Assembly (NCBI GenBank): GCA_003281125.1
Contig: QCCW01000001.1
Location: 1 to 64,000, forward strand
Direction: 5' to 3'
Origin: Prochlorococcus sp. AG-347-N23
GTDB taxonomy: Bacteria; Cyanobacteriota; Cyanobacteriia; PCC-6307; Cyanobiaceae
Length of the DNA: 64,000 nt
Below the pieces are notes generated by a model. That model saw only the letters and a program-made list of their open reading frames with translations. It made no database searches and was not told the DNA's origin. Shown here one piece after another: positions 49,203-59,257 of this stretch; position 1 is the first letter of the stretch; each line of letters begins with the position of its first letter. The translations under genes were made by a program, and so were the position numbers.

Positions 49203-49229
49203 AGCCCCCTTTTTTGGGGGCTTTTTTTT
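49203..49229 (+). terminator. psbA intrinsic terminator
   Basis: AGCCCCC (49203-49209), six-T loop and GGGGGCT (49216-49222), followed by a T-run. It lies 22 nt after the psbA stop and before aroC, so psbA is monocistronic. Confidence 0.92.
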
Positions 49230-49289
49230 GTTTAATTTTCAATTGGTTTCATATAATGTTTATATATAGATAAAACATTTGATATTTCT

Positions 49290-50387
49290 ATGAGTAGTAG
49301 TTTTGGAAAAATTTTTCGTGTTAGTACTTTTGGAGAATCACATGGTGGTGCAGTAGGAGTTATCCTTGATGGATGTCCACCTAAGCTAAAAATAGATATA
49401 AATTTGATACAAAATGAATTAGATAGGCGCAGACCTGGCCAAAGTGACATTACAACACCCAGAAATGAAGAAGATAAAATTGAAATATTAAGTGGGATAA
49501 AGGAAGGGTTAACACTTGGAACTCCAATAGCAATGTTGGTAAGAAATAAGGATCAAAGACCAGGAGATTATAATAATTTGGAGCAGGTATTTAGACCTTC
49601 TCATGCAGATGGTACATATCATCTCAAATATGGAATTCAGGCAAGTTCTGGCGGTGGAAGAGCCTCTGCTAGAGAAACAATTGGGAGAGTAGCTGCTGGT
49701 GCTGTAGCAAAACAATTATTAAAAACCTTCTGTAACACTGAAATACTATCTTGGGTAAAGCGTATACATGATATTGATTCTGATATAAATAAAGAAGAGA
49801 TTTCTCTCAAAAAAATAGATTCTAATATTGTTAGATGTCCTGATGAAAAGGTATCAACAGAAATGATCGAGAGAATTAAGGAATTAAAGCGTCAAGGAGA
49901 CTCTTGCGGCGGTGTTATTGAATGTCTAGTAAAAAATGTTCCATCTGGTCTTGGAATGCCTGTTTTTGATAAATTAGAAGCTGATTTAGCAAAGGCTTTG
50001 ATGTCTTTGCCTGCCACGAAAGGCTTTGAAATAGGTTCAGGTTTCTCTGGAACTTATTTAAAAGGAAGCGAACATAATGATGCCTTCATCAAGTCTGATG
50101 ATATTAGTAAGTTAAGAACAACATCAAACAATTCAGGAGGTATACAGGGCGGAATAAGTAATGGTGAAAATATCGAGATGAAGATAGCTTTTAAACCTAC
50201 AGCAACCATCGGAAAAGAACAGAAAACAGTAAATGCTGAAGGTAAAGAAGTACTTATGAAAGCAAAAGGGAGACACGATCCATGCGTTCTTCCAAGAGCA
50301 GTTCCCATGGTTGATGCTATGGTAGCTTTAGTACTTGCTGATCATTTGCTTCTAAATCATGCTCAATGTGACTTAATAAATAAGTAG
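49290..50387 (+). CDS. aroC: Chorismate synthase
   Basis: Last shikimate-pathway enzyme, FMN-dependent trans-elimination to chorismate, substrate of the isochorismate and anthranilate steps elsewhere in the window. It has 365 residues: [17 protein letters not shown] near 11-27, [16 protein letters not shown] near 47-62, [22 protein letters not shown] near 123-144 and [18 protein letters not shown] near 331-348. Convergent with the KDPG-aldolase-like gene. Confidence 0.97.
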   Translation: MSSSFGKIFRVSTFGESHGGAVGVILDGCPPKLKIDINLIQNELDRRRPGQSDITTPRNEEDKIEILSGIKEGLTLGTPIAMLVRNKDQRPGDYNNLEQVFRPSHADGTYHLKYGIQASSGGGRASARETIGRVAAGAVAKQLLKTFCNTEILSWVKRIHDIDSDINKEEISLKKIDSNIVRCPDEKVSTEMIERIKELKRQGDSCGGVIECLVKNVPSGLGMPVFDKLEADLAKALMSLPATKGFEIGSGFSGTYLKGSEHNDAFIKSDDISKLRTTSNNSGGIQGGISNGENIEMKIAFKPTATIGKEQKTVNAEGKEVLMKAKGRHDPCVLPRAVPMVDAMVALVLADHLLLNHAQCDLINK

Positions 50388-50421
50388 TAGTTTTGTTGAA
50401 TAAATTATATTTATCTTTAAC

Positions 50422-51048
50422 TTAATTATTTTTGAGCCATTCATATATTTTTGGATCAAATTTTTTATTTTTGATAGCTTTATCTCCAATTACAACTGCT
50501 TTATAACCTAAAGATTTATAAGTTTTTACATCATTGATTGATAGTCCTCCAGCGGCAATGAAATTAATATTTTTGAAATTGGGTATATCTATCAAACTAT
50601 CTTTACTTTTTATTGGGTAAATTTTGATAATGTTGCAATTTAAATCTATCGCTTCCTTAAGATCTTTTAAATTATTAATTCCTGGAATTAATAAATAATT
50701 TTTTGACTGCGCATAATTTAAAAGATCCTTATCCCAAAATTTCATCATCGAAAAATTTAATCCAATTTTTAAAGAATCTTTTATTGATTTCTTATTAACT
50801 ATGGAGGCAGAGCCTAAATTAATTCTTGGATATTTAATTTTGATATCGGATACAAAATCGAACCAATTTTCGTTGTTAGACCAACTTATTTCAATATTCT
50901 TTAATCCTAATTTTACTAAGTTTTCTAATTCTTCAAAAAATGAATTTCTTATAGAGGTATTTGAGTAAATATTATCTTCAGGTTTTATAAGTAAAAAAAA
51001 AGATTCTTTCTTTAGAAACTCTGAAAAAGAATCCTCTTTATTATTCAT
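50422..51048 (-). CDS. eda: KDPG/KHG aldolase-like protein
   Basis: A 208-residue TIM-barrel protein of the KDPG aldolase family, which cleaves 2-keto-3-deoxy-6-phosphogluconate in the Entner-Doudoroff pathway. The Schiff-base Lys is probably in IIKIYPIKSK near 140-149 (family KFFPA), a possible catalytic Glu is in NIEISWSNNENW near 48-59, and FIAAGGLSIND near 164-174 replaces the usual PTGG(I/V) phosphate loop. It is diverged from E. coli Eda, so activity is inferred. It lies 19 nt downstream of ftsH. Confidence 0.75.
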   Translation of the reverse strand: MNNKEDSFSEFLKKESFFLLIKPEDNIYSNTSIRNSFFEELENLVKLGLKNIEISWSNNENWFDFVSDIKIKYPRINLGSASIVNKKSIKDSLKIGLNFSMMKFWDKDLLNYAQSKNYLLIPGINNLKDLKEAIDLNCNIIKIYPIKSKDSLIDIPNFKNINFIAAGGLSINDVKTYKSLGYKAVVIGDKAIKNKKFDPKIYEWLKNN

Positions 51049-51067
51049 TAAAAATCTAAGTTTTTAA

Positions 51068-52921
51068 TTAGATATAATTCGCCACTTTTACTTCTGAGCG
51101 GTTAAGCAAATCTTGAATATCTTCAGTATCAATAGTTTCTCTTTCGATAAGCATTTGAGCCATTTCATCGAGAACAGTTCTATTATCTGTCAAAACTTTT
51201 GTAGCTCTTTTGTAAGCTATATCAACCAGCTCTGACACCTCTATGTCTATAGTCGCAGCAGTATCTTCTGAGAAGTCTCTTGAGGAGCTCATATCTCTTC
51301 CAAGAAACATTCCACCTTGAGATTGACCTAAAGCAACTGGACCAATCTTATCACTCATGCCAAATTTAGTGATCATTTGTCTTGCTACATTAGCAACTTG
51401 CTGTAAATCATTTGAAGCTCCAGTTGTAACCTCTTCTTCTCCATAGACTATTTCTTCAGCAACTCTTCCACCTAGCGCTACAGCCATTTGATTTTGAAGA
51501 TAAGAACGAGAGTAAAGACCTGATTCCATTCTTTCTTCACTTGGAGTAAAGAAGGTTAGACCTCCAGCTTGACCTCTAGGAATAATTGAAACTTTTGCTA
51601 CTGGATCATAATCAGGCATTAATGCTCCCACAAGTGCATGCCCAGCCTCATGGTAAGCAACTAATTCTTTTTTCTTGTCACTGATTACTCTATCTTTTTT
51701 TTCTGGTCCAGCCATAACTCTTTCAATAGCATCCCCGACTTCATCATTACTTACTTTATCAAGATCTTTTCTGGCTGCTAGTATTGCTGCTTCATTTAGT
51801 AGATTAGCTAAATCGGCGCCTGTGAATCCTGGAGTTCTTCTAGCAACTTTATCTAAATCAACGTCTTTTGAAAGTGTTTTATCTTTTGCATGAACATTTA
51901 ATATTTGCAATCTTCCAGCGTAATCTGGTCTATCAACTGTTACCTGTCTATCGAATCTTCCAGGACGCATTAAAGCTGAATCTAGGACATCAGGTCTGTT
52001 AGTGGCAGCTACTATTATTATTCCTGAATTTCCTTCGAAACCGTCCATTTCTGTTAGGAGTTGATTTAATGTTTGTTCTCTTTCATCATTACCTCCCCCC
52101 ATACCAGCACCTCTTTGTCTTCCAACAGCATCTATTTCATCAATGAAAACAATACAAGGAGCATTCTTTTTAGCTTGTTCAAAAAGATCTCTAACTCTGC
52201 TAGCACCAACTCCAACAAACATTTCAACAAATTCTGAACCTGATATTGAGAAAAAGGGGACACCTGCTTCTCCAGCTACTGCTTTAGCAAGCAATGTTTT
52301 CCCTGTACCAGGAGGTCCCACAAGAAGGACACCTTTCGGAATTTTTGCTCCGACTGCAGTAAATCTATCTGGACTTTTAAGAAAATCTACAACTTCAGTT
52401 AGTTCTAGTTTTGCACCTTCAACACCAGCAACATCTGAAAATGTTACTTGTGTAGATGGTTCCATTTGGAGTCTGGCTTTGCTTTTACCAAAACTCATAG
52501 CCGGGTTACCACCTCCAGCATTCCCACCTTGAGATCTTCTGAAAAGAAAAAATAGGCCTCCAATTAAAAGTACTGGAAAAATTAAGCTACTTATAGCTTG
52601 TTGCCACGGATTAGCTAATTTTGTGGGAGTTACAGCTATGTCTACATTATTTTCAGTTAGGATTTTTAATAAATCTTTGTCTGGGGCTAAATTGACCTCA
52701 GATCTGCTTCCATCATTTTCAACTACTTGAGCTGTGGCATTGTCAGGAGATATTAGAACTCTACTGATTTCTTTATCTTGAACTGCCTCTATGAAGTCAC
52801 TATACCTTAAGGTTTTTGTAGCATTTTCATTACTAGGTTTATCAAATACAGAAGTACCAATGAAAATTACAGTAATTACAGCTAGAACATAAAGTCCTAC
52901 GTTTCTCCAACGTTTGTTCAC
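51068..52921 (-). CDS. ftsH: ATP-dependent zinc metalloprotease FtsH
   Basis: Membrane AAA+ protease of 617 residues; thylakoid FtsH removes photodamaged D1. Two N-terminal membrane helices (about 7-25 and 112-128) enclose a lumenal domain. The AAA module has [17 protein letters not shown] near 205-221, [13 protein letters not shown] near 260-272 and [18 protein letters not shown] near 309-326. The protease motif HEAGH is near 424-428 with the third ligand in the NDLQQV region. It is downstream of sat on the same strand and a psbA gene is 2 kb away. Confidence 0.96.
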   Translation of the reverse strand: MNKRWRNVGLYVLAVITVIFIGTSVFDKPSNENATKTLRYSDFIEAVQDKEISRVLISPDNATAQVVENDGSRSEVNLAPDKDLLKILTENNVDIAVTPTKLANPWQQAISSLIFPVLLIGGLFFLFRRSQGGNAGGGNPAMSFGKSKARLQMEPSTQVTFSDVAGVEGAKLELTEVVDFLKSPDRFTAVGAKIPKGVLLVGPPGTGKTLLAKAVAGEAGVPFFSISGSEFVEMFVGVGASRVRDLFEQAKKNAPCIVFIDEIDAVGRQRGAGMGGGNDEREQTLNQLLTEMDGFEGNSGIIIVAATNRPDVLDSALMRPGRFDRQVTVDRPDYAGRLQILNVHAKDKTLSKDVDLDKVARRTPGFTGADLANLLNEAAILAARKDLDKVSNDEVGDAIERVMAGPEKKDRVISDKKKELVAYHEAGHALVGALMPDYDPVAKVSIIPRGQAGGLTFFTPSEERMESGLYSRSYLQNQMAVALGGRVAEEIVYGEEEVTTGASNDLQQVANVARQMITKFGMSDKIGPVALGQSQGGMFLGRDMSSSRDFSEDTAATIDIEVSELVDIAYKRATKVLTDNRTVLDEMAQMLIERETIDTEDIQDLLNRSEVKVANYI

Positions 52922-52967
52922 AATAAATAATCTTTAATAAAACTATAATACTAATAATAAAACATTA

Positions 52968-54143
52968 TTAAGAGCGTCTTAGAACATCTACTACACTTTT
53001 GAATGCAAACCATTCAGGAATTGGTTCGCCTTTCCTCAATTTCTTTCTAAATTCAGTACCACTAAGTTTCATAATTTCATAATTAAATTCTTTAGCTTCT
53101 TCTGCTGTAATATATCCTTTTTCCTTGGTATAAACTAAATTTTTTGAAGGAATGGTCTGCATCATTAATTCTTCTGCGCATTGATTCGCAAAATTCTGGG
53201 CTTCATATGGACCATAAAAATCTTTACCCGTTGATGATGACTTACATCCAGCCATATCTCTACCGATAATAAAATGGGTGCAGCCATAATTTCTCCTTAT
53301 TATCATATGTTGAAGAGCTTCTCTTGGCCCTGCCATATGCATTGAATAAGGTAAAAAAGCCCATTTTATCCTTTCATCAGATATCTCCTCTTCCAATTCT
53401 TTATAGGTCAAATATCTAACTTTTCCAGGGATATCATCTTGTTGCGTTGGCCCACAAGTAGGATGTACTAAAACAACTGAATTAGGAGAGACATTATCTG
53501 AGAGTAAGGCATTAGTAAATAATTCATAATGTGCTCTATGAATGGGATTTCTGCATTGAAATGCTACTACATCATGATTTGATGGCAGAGTAGATCTTAC
53601 TTCTGCAGGGGTTTTGCAGGGAAATTCCCTAATTGGCAATTCGAAACCATAAACTCTTCCTCCTATATAAAATCTTCCCCTCTCATTAAAAATCATCTTA
53701 ACAGCAGGATGATCTAAAGAATTAGTGCCATAACAAAGTTTAGCTTCTAATGATTTGTCAGGCTCCCATATAGAATTGACTTCTAAAACTGCTATTTTTT
53801 GGTTTTTGTAGGTAAGCAAGATTGTTTCACCGGCTTTTACTTCTTTATTATTTGAATCAAATACAATCGGTAAGCCATAAAGCAACCCACTTGTATCTCT
53901 ATTGTTTTTAATAACCGATTTGTAGTTATTCTCATCCATAAAACCTTCCAAGGGAGAAAAAGCACCAACCATCAGTAGTTCTACATCACATGCATTTCTC
54001 TCGCTACATTCAAACTCATATGTAACCTTAGAGATAAGATCATTTTTTAGGTCATTATCTTTGACAATTAAATTTTTTAGTTCCCCCCCATAAGGCGGTA
54101 TTAGTCCATTAGGGTCTGTTTTTGTTTTTTGTTGTAATTCCAT
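52968..54143 (-). CDS. sat: ATP sulfurylase (sulfate adenylyltransferase)
   Basis: First step of sulfate assimilation, forming APS from sulfate and ATP. The 391-residue monofunctional enzyme has AFQCRNPIHRAHYELF near 195-210 (the QxRNPxHxxH site), LVHPTCGPTQQDD near 224-236, MRLSG-like and YSMHMAGPREALQHMIIRRNYG near 266-287, and FIIGRDMAGCKSS near 291-303. No APS kinase domain is fused. It is between psbO and ftsH. Confidence 0.96.
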   Translation of the reverse strand: MELQQKTKTDPNGLIPPYGGELKNLIVKDNDLKNDLISKVTYEFECSERNACDVELLMVGAFSPLEGFMDENNYKSVIKNNRDTSGLLYGLPIVFDSNNKEVKAGETILLTYKNQKIAVLEVNSIWEPDKSLEAKLCYGTNSLDHPAVKMIFNERGRFYIGGRVYGFELPIREFPCKTPAEVRSTLPSNHDVVAFQCRNPIHRAHYELFTNALLSDNVSPNSVVLVHPTCGPTQQDDIPGKVRYLTYKELEEEISDERIKWAFLPYSMHMAGPREALQHMIIRRNYGCTHFIIGRDMAGCKSSSTGKDFYGPYEAQNFANQCAEELMMQTIPSKNLVYTKEKGYITAEEAKEFNYEIMKLSGTEFRKKLRKGEPIPEWFAFKSVVDVLRRS

Positions 54144-54182
54144 TTTTTTTAATTTGTAAAGAAAAATTTTGAAAAAAAAAAG

Positions 54183-54206
54183 AGGGTTTGAACCCCCTTT
54201 TTATCT
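54183..54206 (-). terminator. psbO intrinsic terminator
   Basis: On the minus strand GGGGGTTCAAACCC forms a short stem followed by a T-run, 12-35 nt after the psbO stop and before sat. This separates psbO from sat transcription. Confidence 0.75.
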
Positions 54207-54217
54207 ATAACTAAAAT

Positions 54218-55012
54218 TTATGCTTTTCTTCCGTAAAGCTCTCCGATTATTTTTACATCAAGTGGATCTTTTGAGCCCATGTCAGTATCGGATGGTTGGA
54301 TAGCTTCAAAAGTACCTGCAAATTCGTCTGTATCAGAATCTACATTATTAATCGAAAGAGTTATAACTCCAGTACCGTTTACATCAACTTTAATATTCTC
54401 TTTGGCAAGTTCTTCATCATCGCCACCTAATGCAACTAGACCTTGGGCATATTCAACACCTGTATTTTTAGCTCTTGCTTTAGGATCTAAAAAATCACCA
54501 GTTCTGTAGTTAGGCGTAAAAGTTGAACCACTAACCTCAGTACCTGGCTCAATAGATGAAGGTAAATCAGCTGTAAGATCTTTTGCTGAGAATGCAAATG
54601 GCACCTCTAAGCCACCAGGAGTTAAAACAGTAATAAGTTGAAAATCAATACCACCTTTTTCGGTAAAAGTTCCTGAGTCTATATCTCCATAAACTTCTGT
54701 GACTGTGGTGTTATTTCTAGGACTAATAATTTTTGTAGAAACAAATTCTGCAGCTTTTCTTTTCGTCCCTGGCACTTTTACATAAACTTCTGTTGGATGC
54801 ATGCATATTCCTTTAAGGCTATCTCCATTCCCTAGGGATATTGATCCGACAAGAGATGAGTCTAGTGTTGGACAATCATTAGCTTTTCCTGTGTTAACAA
54901 CATCTGTAAATTGTGCGTTTCCTCTTTCAGAAAAAGCGAATGTTTTAACAGGTACGAAAGCAAAAGTTATACAAATTGAAATAACAAAAGCTAAGAAAGA
55001 ACGAATTCTCAT
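54218..55012 (-). CDS. psbO: Photosystem II manganese-stabilising protein PsbO
   Basis: Lumenal extrinsic subunit that shields the Mn4Ca cluster. I chose ATG at 55012, giving about 264 residues and a normal signal peptide MRIRSFLAFVISICITFAF with cleavage near TFA; an in-frame ATG at 55057 only adds an unusual 15-residue tail. Mature motifs are RGNAQFTDVVNTGKANDCPTL, ICMHPTEVYVK (Cys of the family disulfide with the NDC Cys), GGIDFQLITVLTPGG and FTVKNLTA-like AKDLTADLPSS. The last segment is DPLDVKIIGELYGRKA. It is transcribed alone. Confidence 0.95.
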   Translation of the reverse strand: MRIRSFLAFVISICITFAFVPVKTFAFSERGNAQFTDVVNTGKANDCPTLDSSLVGSISLGNGDSLKGICMHPTEVYVKVPGTKRKAAEFVSTKIISPRNNTTVTEVYGDIDSGTFTEKGGIDFQLITVLTPGGLEVPFAFSAKDLTADLPSSIEPGTEVSGSTFTPNYRTGDFLDPKARAKNTGVEYAQGLVALGGDDEELAKENIKVDVNGTGVITLSINNVDSDTDEFAGTFEAIQPSDTDMGSKDPLDVKIIGELYGRKA

Positions 55013-55057
55013 AATTAAAGTTGCAGTAAAGTTCTGTGACGGTTGATTAAAGGTCAT

Positions 55058-55228
55058 CTACATAGTTCAGTACGGATATTACAAGGCAAAGGACCATAAA
55101 AGATAGGACTTTTAAATCCTCGAAACAACCCGTAGCTTTTTAGATTTTAAAAAACTGGAATTATTTTAAGCTATCACACTATTTTTAATGATTAAGATTA
55201 CAAAAAAATACAAACTATAAATTTATTT
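55058..55228. promoter_or_regulatory. psbO upstream region
   Basis: The gap between the coaBC stop (55229) and psbO carries the psbO promoter on the minus strand. It is AT-rich with one GC-richer block near 55120-55135 (CTCGAAACAACCCGTAG). No reading frame above 20 codons looks real, and no RNA gene was recognised. Confidence 0.4.
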
Positions 55229-56485
55229 TTATTTTTTTTCATAAATAATTTGAGTAATTATTTTATTTGCTAAATCAATTTTTGATGTTTTTTTGATATG
55301 GTGTTCCAGATTTTCCTTATTGAATAGCCAACCTTCATTTTTTGCTAAGGAGCCAAATCCTTGGCCTTCAAGATCAATTGGATTTGCGAATAGATAATCA
55401 CAGCCTTTTTGAATAATCTTTTCTTTAATTGTTAGTCTTGCTTCTTCAATAGATCCCGTAAAGGCACAAAAACCAACAAAAACTTGATTATCTTTTTTTA
55501 ATGCACTAATTGTTTTTAAAATATCTGGGACTAACTCAAAATTTTTAATCAAATGATCATTAATTTTATTTTTCGGAATTTTAGTTGAATTATCAGAAGG
55601 TATCTTAAAATCAGAAACTGCTGCATTCATGAAAAAATAATCACAATTTGAAATTTCATTTTTAAGTACCCTTATCAAATCATCACTAGTTTCAATTTCA
55701 TATCTTTTAATTCCATCGGTAAGATCTTTATCGATCTTAAGAGGCCCATGGACATATTTTACTTTTGCCCCTCTAAACTTTGCTACTTGAGAAAGAAGTA
55801 AGCCCATAGCTCCAGAACTTTTGTTAGTTATATGTCTTGCTGCGTCAATTTTTTCTGAGGTACACCCTCCTGTTATTAAAATTTCTTTGTTAATTAAATC
55901 TTTACGATAAGTATTTTCATTTTGTGAAGTTATAAATTCAAGAGCTAATTGAATTAGATCATTTGGAGGTATCTTACCGATGCCAATAGCATCACATGCT
56001 AAGAGACCTTCACTAGGATTTAAAGTCAAAACATTTTCGTAATTCTGTAAATTTTCATAATTTTTTTGGACAGCTTTATTTAGCCACATTTGTGTATTCA
56101 TTGCTGGTGCAACAATAATTGGCTTAAGATTTGCTATGAGAATGCTTGGGATCAATCCCTCTGCATTGCCAGTTACCCATTTTGATAATGTTGTCGCTGT
56201 TAAAGGCGCAATGATTAAAATATCTGCCCAATTGCTTAGTTCTATATGAAGAGGTTTTGATTGATTATTTAACCATTGATCATTATCTAATATGCAAGGG
56301 TTTCTACTTAAGATTGAAATAGAAAGCGGCTTTATTAATTTTTCTGCATTCTTAGATAAAACGCACCTTATTTCATAATTTTCTTTTGCTAATTGGCTTA
56401 CTAATAATGGAATTCTTACAGCTGCGATACTCCCTGTTATTAACAAAAGAACCTTTATTTTTGAATCATTACTATTAGTTTTCAT
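55229..56485 (-). CDS. coaBC: Phosphopantothenoylcysteine synthetase/decarboxylase (CoaBC)
   Basis: Bifunctional coenzyme A enzyme. I choose ATG at 56485 (MKTNSNDSK), giving about 418 residues and an 11-nt overlap with the upstream gene; an ATG at 56503 is possible. CoaC domain: KVLLLITGSIAAVRIPLL near 11-28, ILIIAPLTATTLSKWVTGNAEGL and VAPAMNTQMW. CoaB domain: ILITGGCTSEKIDAARHITNKSSGAMG near 197-223 with MNAAVSDFKIP. The domain order is normal. Confidence 0.93.
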   Translation of the reverse strand: MKTNSNDSKIKVLLLITGSIAAVRIPLLVSQLAKENYEIRCVLSKNAEKLIKPLSISILSRNPCILDNDQWLNNQSKPLHIELSNWADILIIAPLTATTLSKWVTGNAEGLIPSILIANLKPIIVAPAMNTQMWLNKAVQKNYENLQNYENVLTLNPSEGLLACDAIGIGKIPPNDLIQLALEFITSQNENTYRKDLINKEILITGGCTSEKIDAARHITNKSSGAMGLLLSQVAKFRGAKVKYVHGPLKIDKDLTDGIKRYEIETSDDLIRVLKNEISNCDYFFMNAAVSDFKIPSDNSTKIPKNKINDHLIKNFELVPDILKTISALKKDNQVFVGFCAFTGSIEEARLTIKEKIIQKGCDYLFANPIDLEGQGFGSLAKNEGWLFNKENLEHHIKKTSKIDLANKIITQIIYEKK

Positions 56486-56711
56486 CGAAAGGTTCCTGAT
56501 CAAGGAGATGGATATAATTGGTCGTTAATTCAGGTCTGTTGATTGCGAGGGCTCTCAGAAGGTGCCAGTCTTTTAAACCATCAAATGGTGTCTTATATGC
56601 ATCTTCTTCAAGTCTTTTTGCTAACTCAAAGGTCATCTCTTCGTCAAAAGAATTTACTAGTTCCTCACTTATTTTATTTTCAGAAATAAATTCCATATTG
56701 AATAAAGCCAA
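56475..56711 (-). CDS. Small conserved cyanobacterial protein (DUF2555-like)
   Basis: A 78-residue soluble acidic protein without Cys or membrane segments. It contains MTFELAKRLEEDAYKTPFDGL near 26-46, then KDWHLLRALAINRPELT near 47-63 and an acidic end. It resembles the DUF2555 group of cyanobacteria; function unknown. Its 3' end overlaps the start of coaBC by 11 nt, suggesting coupled expression. The family name is from memory of the DWHLLRALAINRPELT pattern. Confidence 0.7.
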   Translation of the reverse strand: MALFNMEFISENKISEELVNSFDEEMTFELAKRLEEDAYKTPFDGLKDWHLLRALAINRPELTTNYIHLLDQEPFDEN

Positions 56712-56911
56712 TATATTCTAATAATAAAGCCTCAAGTAATTTTTTAAAATTAAAGTGTTAACTACACATTTAATAAATATAAGAATTTTTTAAAGGTGTT
56801 ATCTTTTAAAAAGTGTAGTAAAGTATTTTATCTTCATTTTCAGTTATAGATATGCAAACTCTCCTTATCAAAAATATTCTTTCTTAAAGTAAATTTGTTC
56901 AAGATTAAATC

Positions 56912-57112
56912 ATGTCACAAACCAAGAGAGAGCAAGTCATTACTCACTTGCGATATTTAAGGCAAGAAATAAGAGAAATGCATTTAGGTTTAAATGAGGA
57001 TGAACTCTTGCCTGAACCAGGGGAACTTAGAGGAATAATCGCTCAGTTAGAGGCTTTACTTGAATTAGTAGATGGAAAGACTACAATTCAATCAAACTCT
57101 GAAGCAGCTTAG
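56912..57112 (+). CDS. Small conserved protein, unknown function
   Basis: A 66-residue charged helical protein: MSQTKREQVITHLRYLRQEI then MHLGLNEDELLPEPGELRG and IIAQLEALLELVDGK. I do not recognise the family. Two helices separated by an acidic loop are likely. It is followed 11 nt later by the DUF565 gene on the same strand and shares its transcription unit. Confidence 0.75.
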   Translation: MSQTKREQVITHLRYLRQEIREMHLGLNEDELLPEPGELRGIIAQLEALLELVDGKTTIQSNSEAA

Positions 57113-57123
57113 TTGAAATTAAA

Positions 57124-57465
57124 ATGGTTTTTAGACCTCAAAAGACAAATTTCCAACTAAAGATTATACAAAATATACAAACACTAAGTATTTGGGCTAA
57201 TAATCCATGGCGAAAATATTCAATATCGTTAATCATTCTTTTATTTGGTTACTTTCTAGGAAGTTCTCTTGGTATGATAAGTGCCGTTGTTGAACTAATG
57301 GATCCGGTAGCTGCTTTTTTGTCGGTTATTTTTATTGAAATTTTGATAGTTTTAAGAAGAAATTTTCGATTTGAACGGAAAAAGAAATTTTTAGTTCTTT
57401 TATTAGATTCTTTAAGATTGGGATTATTTTATGGCTTTTTCACTGAAAGTCTTAAGTTGCTATAA
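57124..57465 (+). CDS. ycf20: Ycf20-like (DUF565) membrane protein
   Basis: A 113-residue membrane protein of the DUF565/Ycf20 family, found in cyanobacteria and plastids and of uncertain function (algal relatives affect non-photochemical quenching). It has a conserved WANNPWRKYSISLIILLFGYFLGSSLG region near 25-51 and a second helix near 60-77 ending IEILIVLRRNFRF. It ends 2 nt before the stop of the convergent pyrB. Confidence 0.8.
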   Translation: MVFRPQKTNFQLKIIQNIQTLSIWANNPWRKYSISLIILLFGYFLGSSLGMISAVVELMDPVAAFLSVIFIEILIVLRRNFRFERKKKFLVLLLDSLRLGLFYGFFTESLKLL

Positions 57466-57467
57466 AT

Positions 57468-58484
57468 TTATTTTTTGTATTTCTTTAACAGATAAAGTAA
57501 AGCCATTCTTATCGGTATACCATTTGAAACTTGATTATTGATTAAGCAATTAGGATATTCATCTACTACTTTACTGCTAATTTCTATATCTCTATTAATA
57601 GGTCCAGGATGAAGAATTGGAATTTCTTTACTATTCATAGATAATTTTTCAGGAGTTAACCCATAATCTAAGCTGTATGAATCAATGCTGCTCAGTAAAT
57701 TCTCTATCATTCTCTCTTTCTGGAGTCTTAAAACAATAATTGCATCAGCAATTTTTATTGATTCCTCTAATGATCTAGAAATTTTTATGGAACCTCTAGA
57801 TTTAACAGGATCTTCTAATTGATTTGGCGCGGGGGTTTTTAAAAAATTGATAAATTCATCAGGTATTAATGTCTTTGGACCACATAAGATTATGTCTGCA
57901 CCAAATGCACTTAAAGCCCAAAGATTTGATCTTGCAACCCTTGAATGATTAACGTCTCCAATTATTAAAATTTTTTTTGAATTTAAAACCTCTGGACGTA
58001 GTGATTTTTTGGAAAAGAATTTTATTAATGTGTAGATGTCAAGTAATCCCTGGCTAGGGTGACTATGTATTCCATCTCCTGCATTAAGAACCGAAGTCTT
58101 GGAATTTATTGAATCAAGTTTTTTAGCAATCTCAAATGTTATGTAACTTGATGAATGTCTTATAACTAATGTATCTGCTCCCATAGCAGAATAAGTTAAA
58201 GCTGTATCAATTATTGTTTCACCTTTTGTTAAAGAACTAGAGGATGGCGCAAAAGTTTGCACATCAGCAGAAAGTCTTTTTGCTGCAAGTTCAAAGCTAT
58301 TTTTTGTTCTTGTGCTAGCTTCAAAAAACAAAGAAGTTACTAAAGTCCCCTGTAAAGCCGGTATCTTTTTTGTACCTGCATTTTTTAGTGCATCAAATCT
58401 ATTAGCTAATTCAAATACTGACTCATAATCTTGAATTGAAAAATTAGCGAGTGTGTGGATATGTTTATGAGGCCAAATTTGCAT
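57468..58484 (-). CDS. pyrB: Aspartate carbamoyltransferase catalytic subunit
   Basis: Pyrimidine-synthesis transferase, 338 residues. Carbamoyl-phosphate site [19 protein letters not shown] near 53-71, active loop [17 protein letters not shown] near 82-98, IRHSSS near 107-112, and the [12 protein letters not shown] and [12 protein letters not shown] blocks are present. No regulatory PyrI is adjacent. The ATG at 58484 lies just after the 3-methyladenine glycosylase stop, same strand. Confidence 0.96.
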   Translation of the reverse strand: MQIWPHKHIHTLANFSIQDYESVFELANRFDALKNAGTKKIPALQGTLVTSLFFEASTRTKNSFELAAKRLSADVQTFAPSSSSLTKGETIIDTALTYSAMGADTLVIRHSSSYITFEIAKKLDSINSKTSVLNAGDGIHSHPSQGLLDIYTLIKFFSKKSLRPEVLNSKKILIIGDVNHSRVARSNLWALSAFGADIILCGPKTLIPDEFINFLKTPAPNQLEDPVKSRGSIKISRSLEESIKIADAIIVLRLQKERMIENLLSSIDSYSLDYGLTPEKLSMNSKEIPILHPGPINRDIEISSKVVDEYPNCLINNQVSNGIPIRMALLYLLKKYKK

Positions 58485-58506
58485 TACGCTTTAAAAAGAT
58501 AAATGA

Positions 58507-59088
58507 TTATTTTAATTTAGGTGTTCTGTCACCTTTAAATCTTTTACTTACACTCTTACTATTTTTAAGATACCAACGCCATTTTATATTTTTTGCCTTT
58601 GAAATGCCAATTCTAGTAGTTTGAATAAGATCTTTTTCTTCTAGATTTGACTCTCTTTGAGAAATCCACAAAGAATTATTATTAAAAACTTCAAGTGAGT
58701 TAAATGATATGTCTACACCGAATGTCTTAGTAACGAGGCCAGGTCCAGAAGCTATTCTTTCATTCTTTTTCGAGATAAAAACAGCCCTTATTAATACACC
58801 ACTTGCAAAATTTTCTTTATCAGTAACTATGTTTAAACAATGATGAATGCCGTAAGATTTGTAAATATAAAATGTTCCAGGTTTGCCAAATAATGGTTTA
58901 TTTGATTTGGTTATTTTGCGGTAACCGTGACAGGCCTCTTCTTCCTGAGAATAAGCTTCAGTTTCAACAATAATTCCTTTAACTTTATCTTCATCATTTT
59001 TTTTTATGAGGCGACAGCCTATTAAATCAGGGGCAACAAGTTTAGAGTGCCGATAAAAAAAATTTTTTGGAAATAAGTGTTCTTCTAT
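58507..59088 (-). CDS. 3-Methyladenine DNA glycosylase (MPG/AAG family), non-canonical start
   Basis: Base-excision glycosylase for alkylated purines. From the ATA at 59088 the frame reads K-I-E-E-HLFPKNFFYRHSKL to a stop at 58507, about 193 residues, close to the usual 190-210. Family motifs are VAPDLIGCRL, VETEAYSQEEEACHGYRK (catalytic Glu region), GTFYIYKSYGIHHCLNIV and IASGPGLVTKTFGVD. No ATG, GTG or TTG lies between the upstream in-frame TGA (59092-59094) and the conserved region, so translation must use ATA or the first bases are frameshifted. The gene is 22 nt from pyrB. Confidence 0.83.
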   Translation of the reverse strand: MEEHLFPKNFFYRHSKLVAPDLIGCRLIKKNDEDKVKGIIVETEAYSQEEEACHGYRKITKSNKPLFGKPGTFYIYKSYGIHHCLNIVTDKENFASGVLIRAVFISKKNERIASGPGLVTKTFGVDISFNSLEVFNNNSLWISQRESNLEEKDLIQTTRIGISKAKNIKWRWYLKNSKSVSKRFKGDRTPKLK

Positions 59089-59257
59089 TTTTCAATATTT
59101 ATCTATTACTATTTTTAGCTGAGAAAGATAATTGAGGCTATTAATTGATATTGATTTTCAAAAAGATGATTTTTTTTTAAAATTATTTGAAATTCAAAGG
59201 ATATGTAAATAAGTTGTTCTTAATAAACTATTATTTAATAAGAAAGATATTAAAGGT

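Noticed and set aside
54175..54206. Terminator counted as bidirectional for psbO and sat
   Set aside because: Both genes run on the minus strand, so only the minus direction is useful; sat does not end here.
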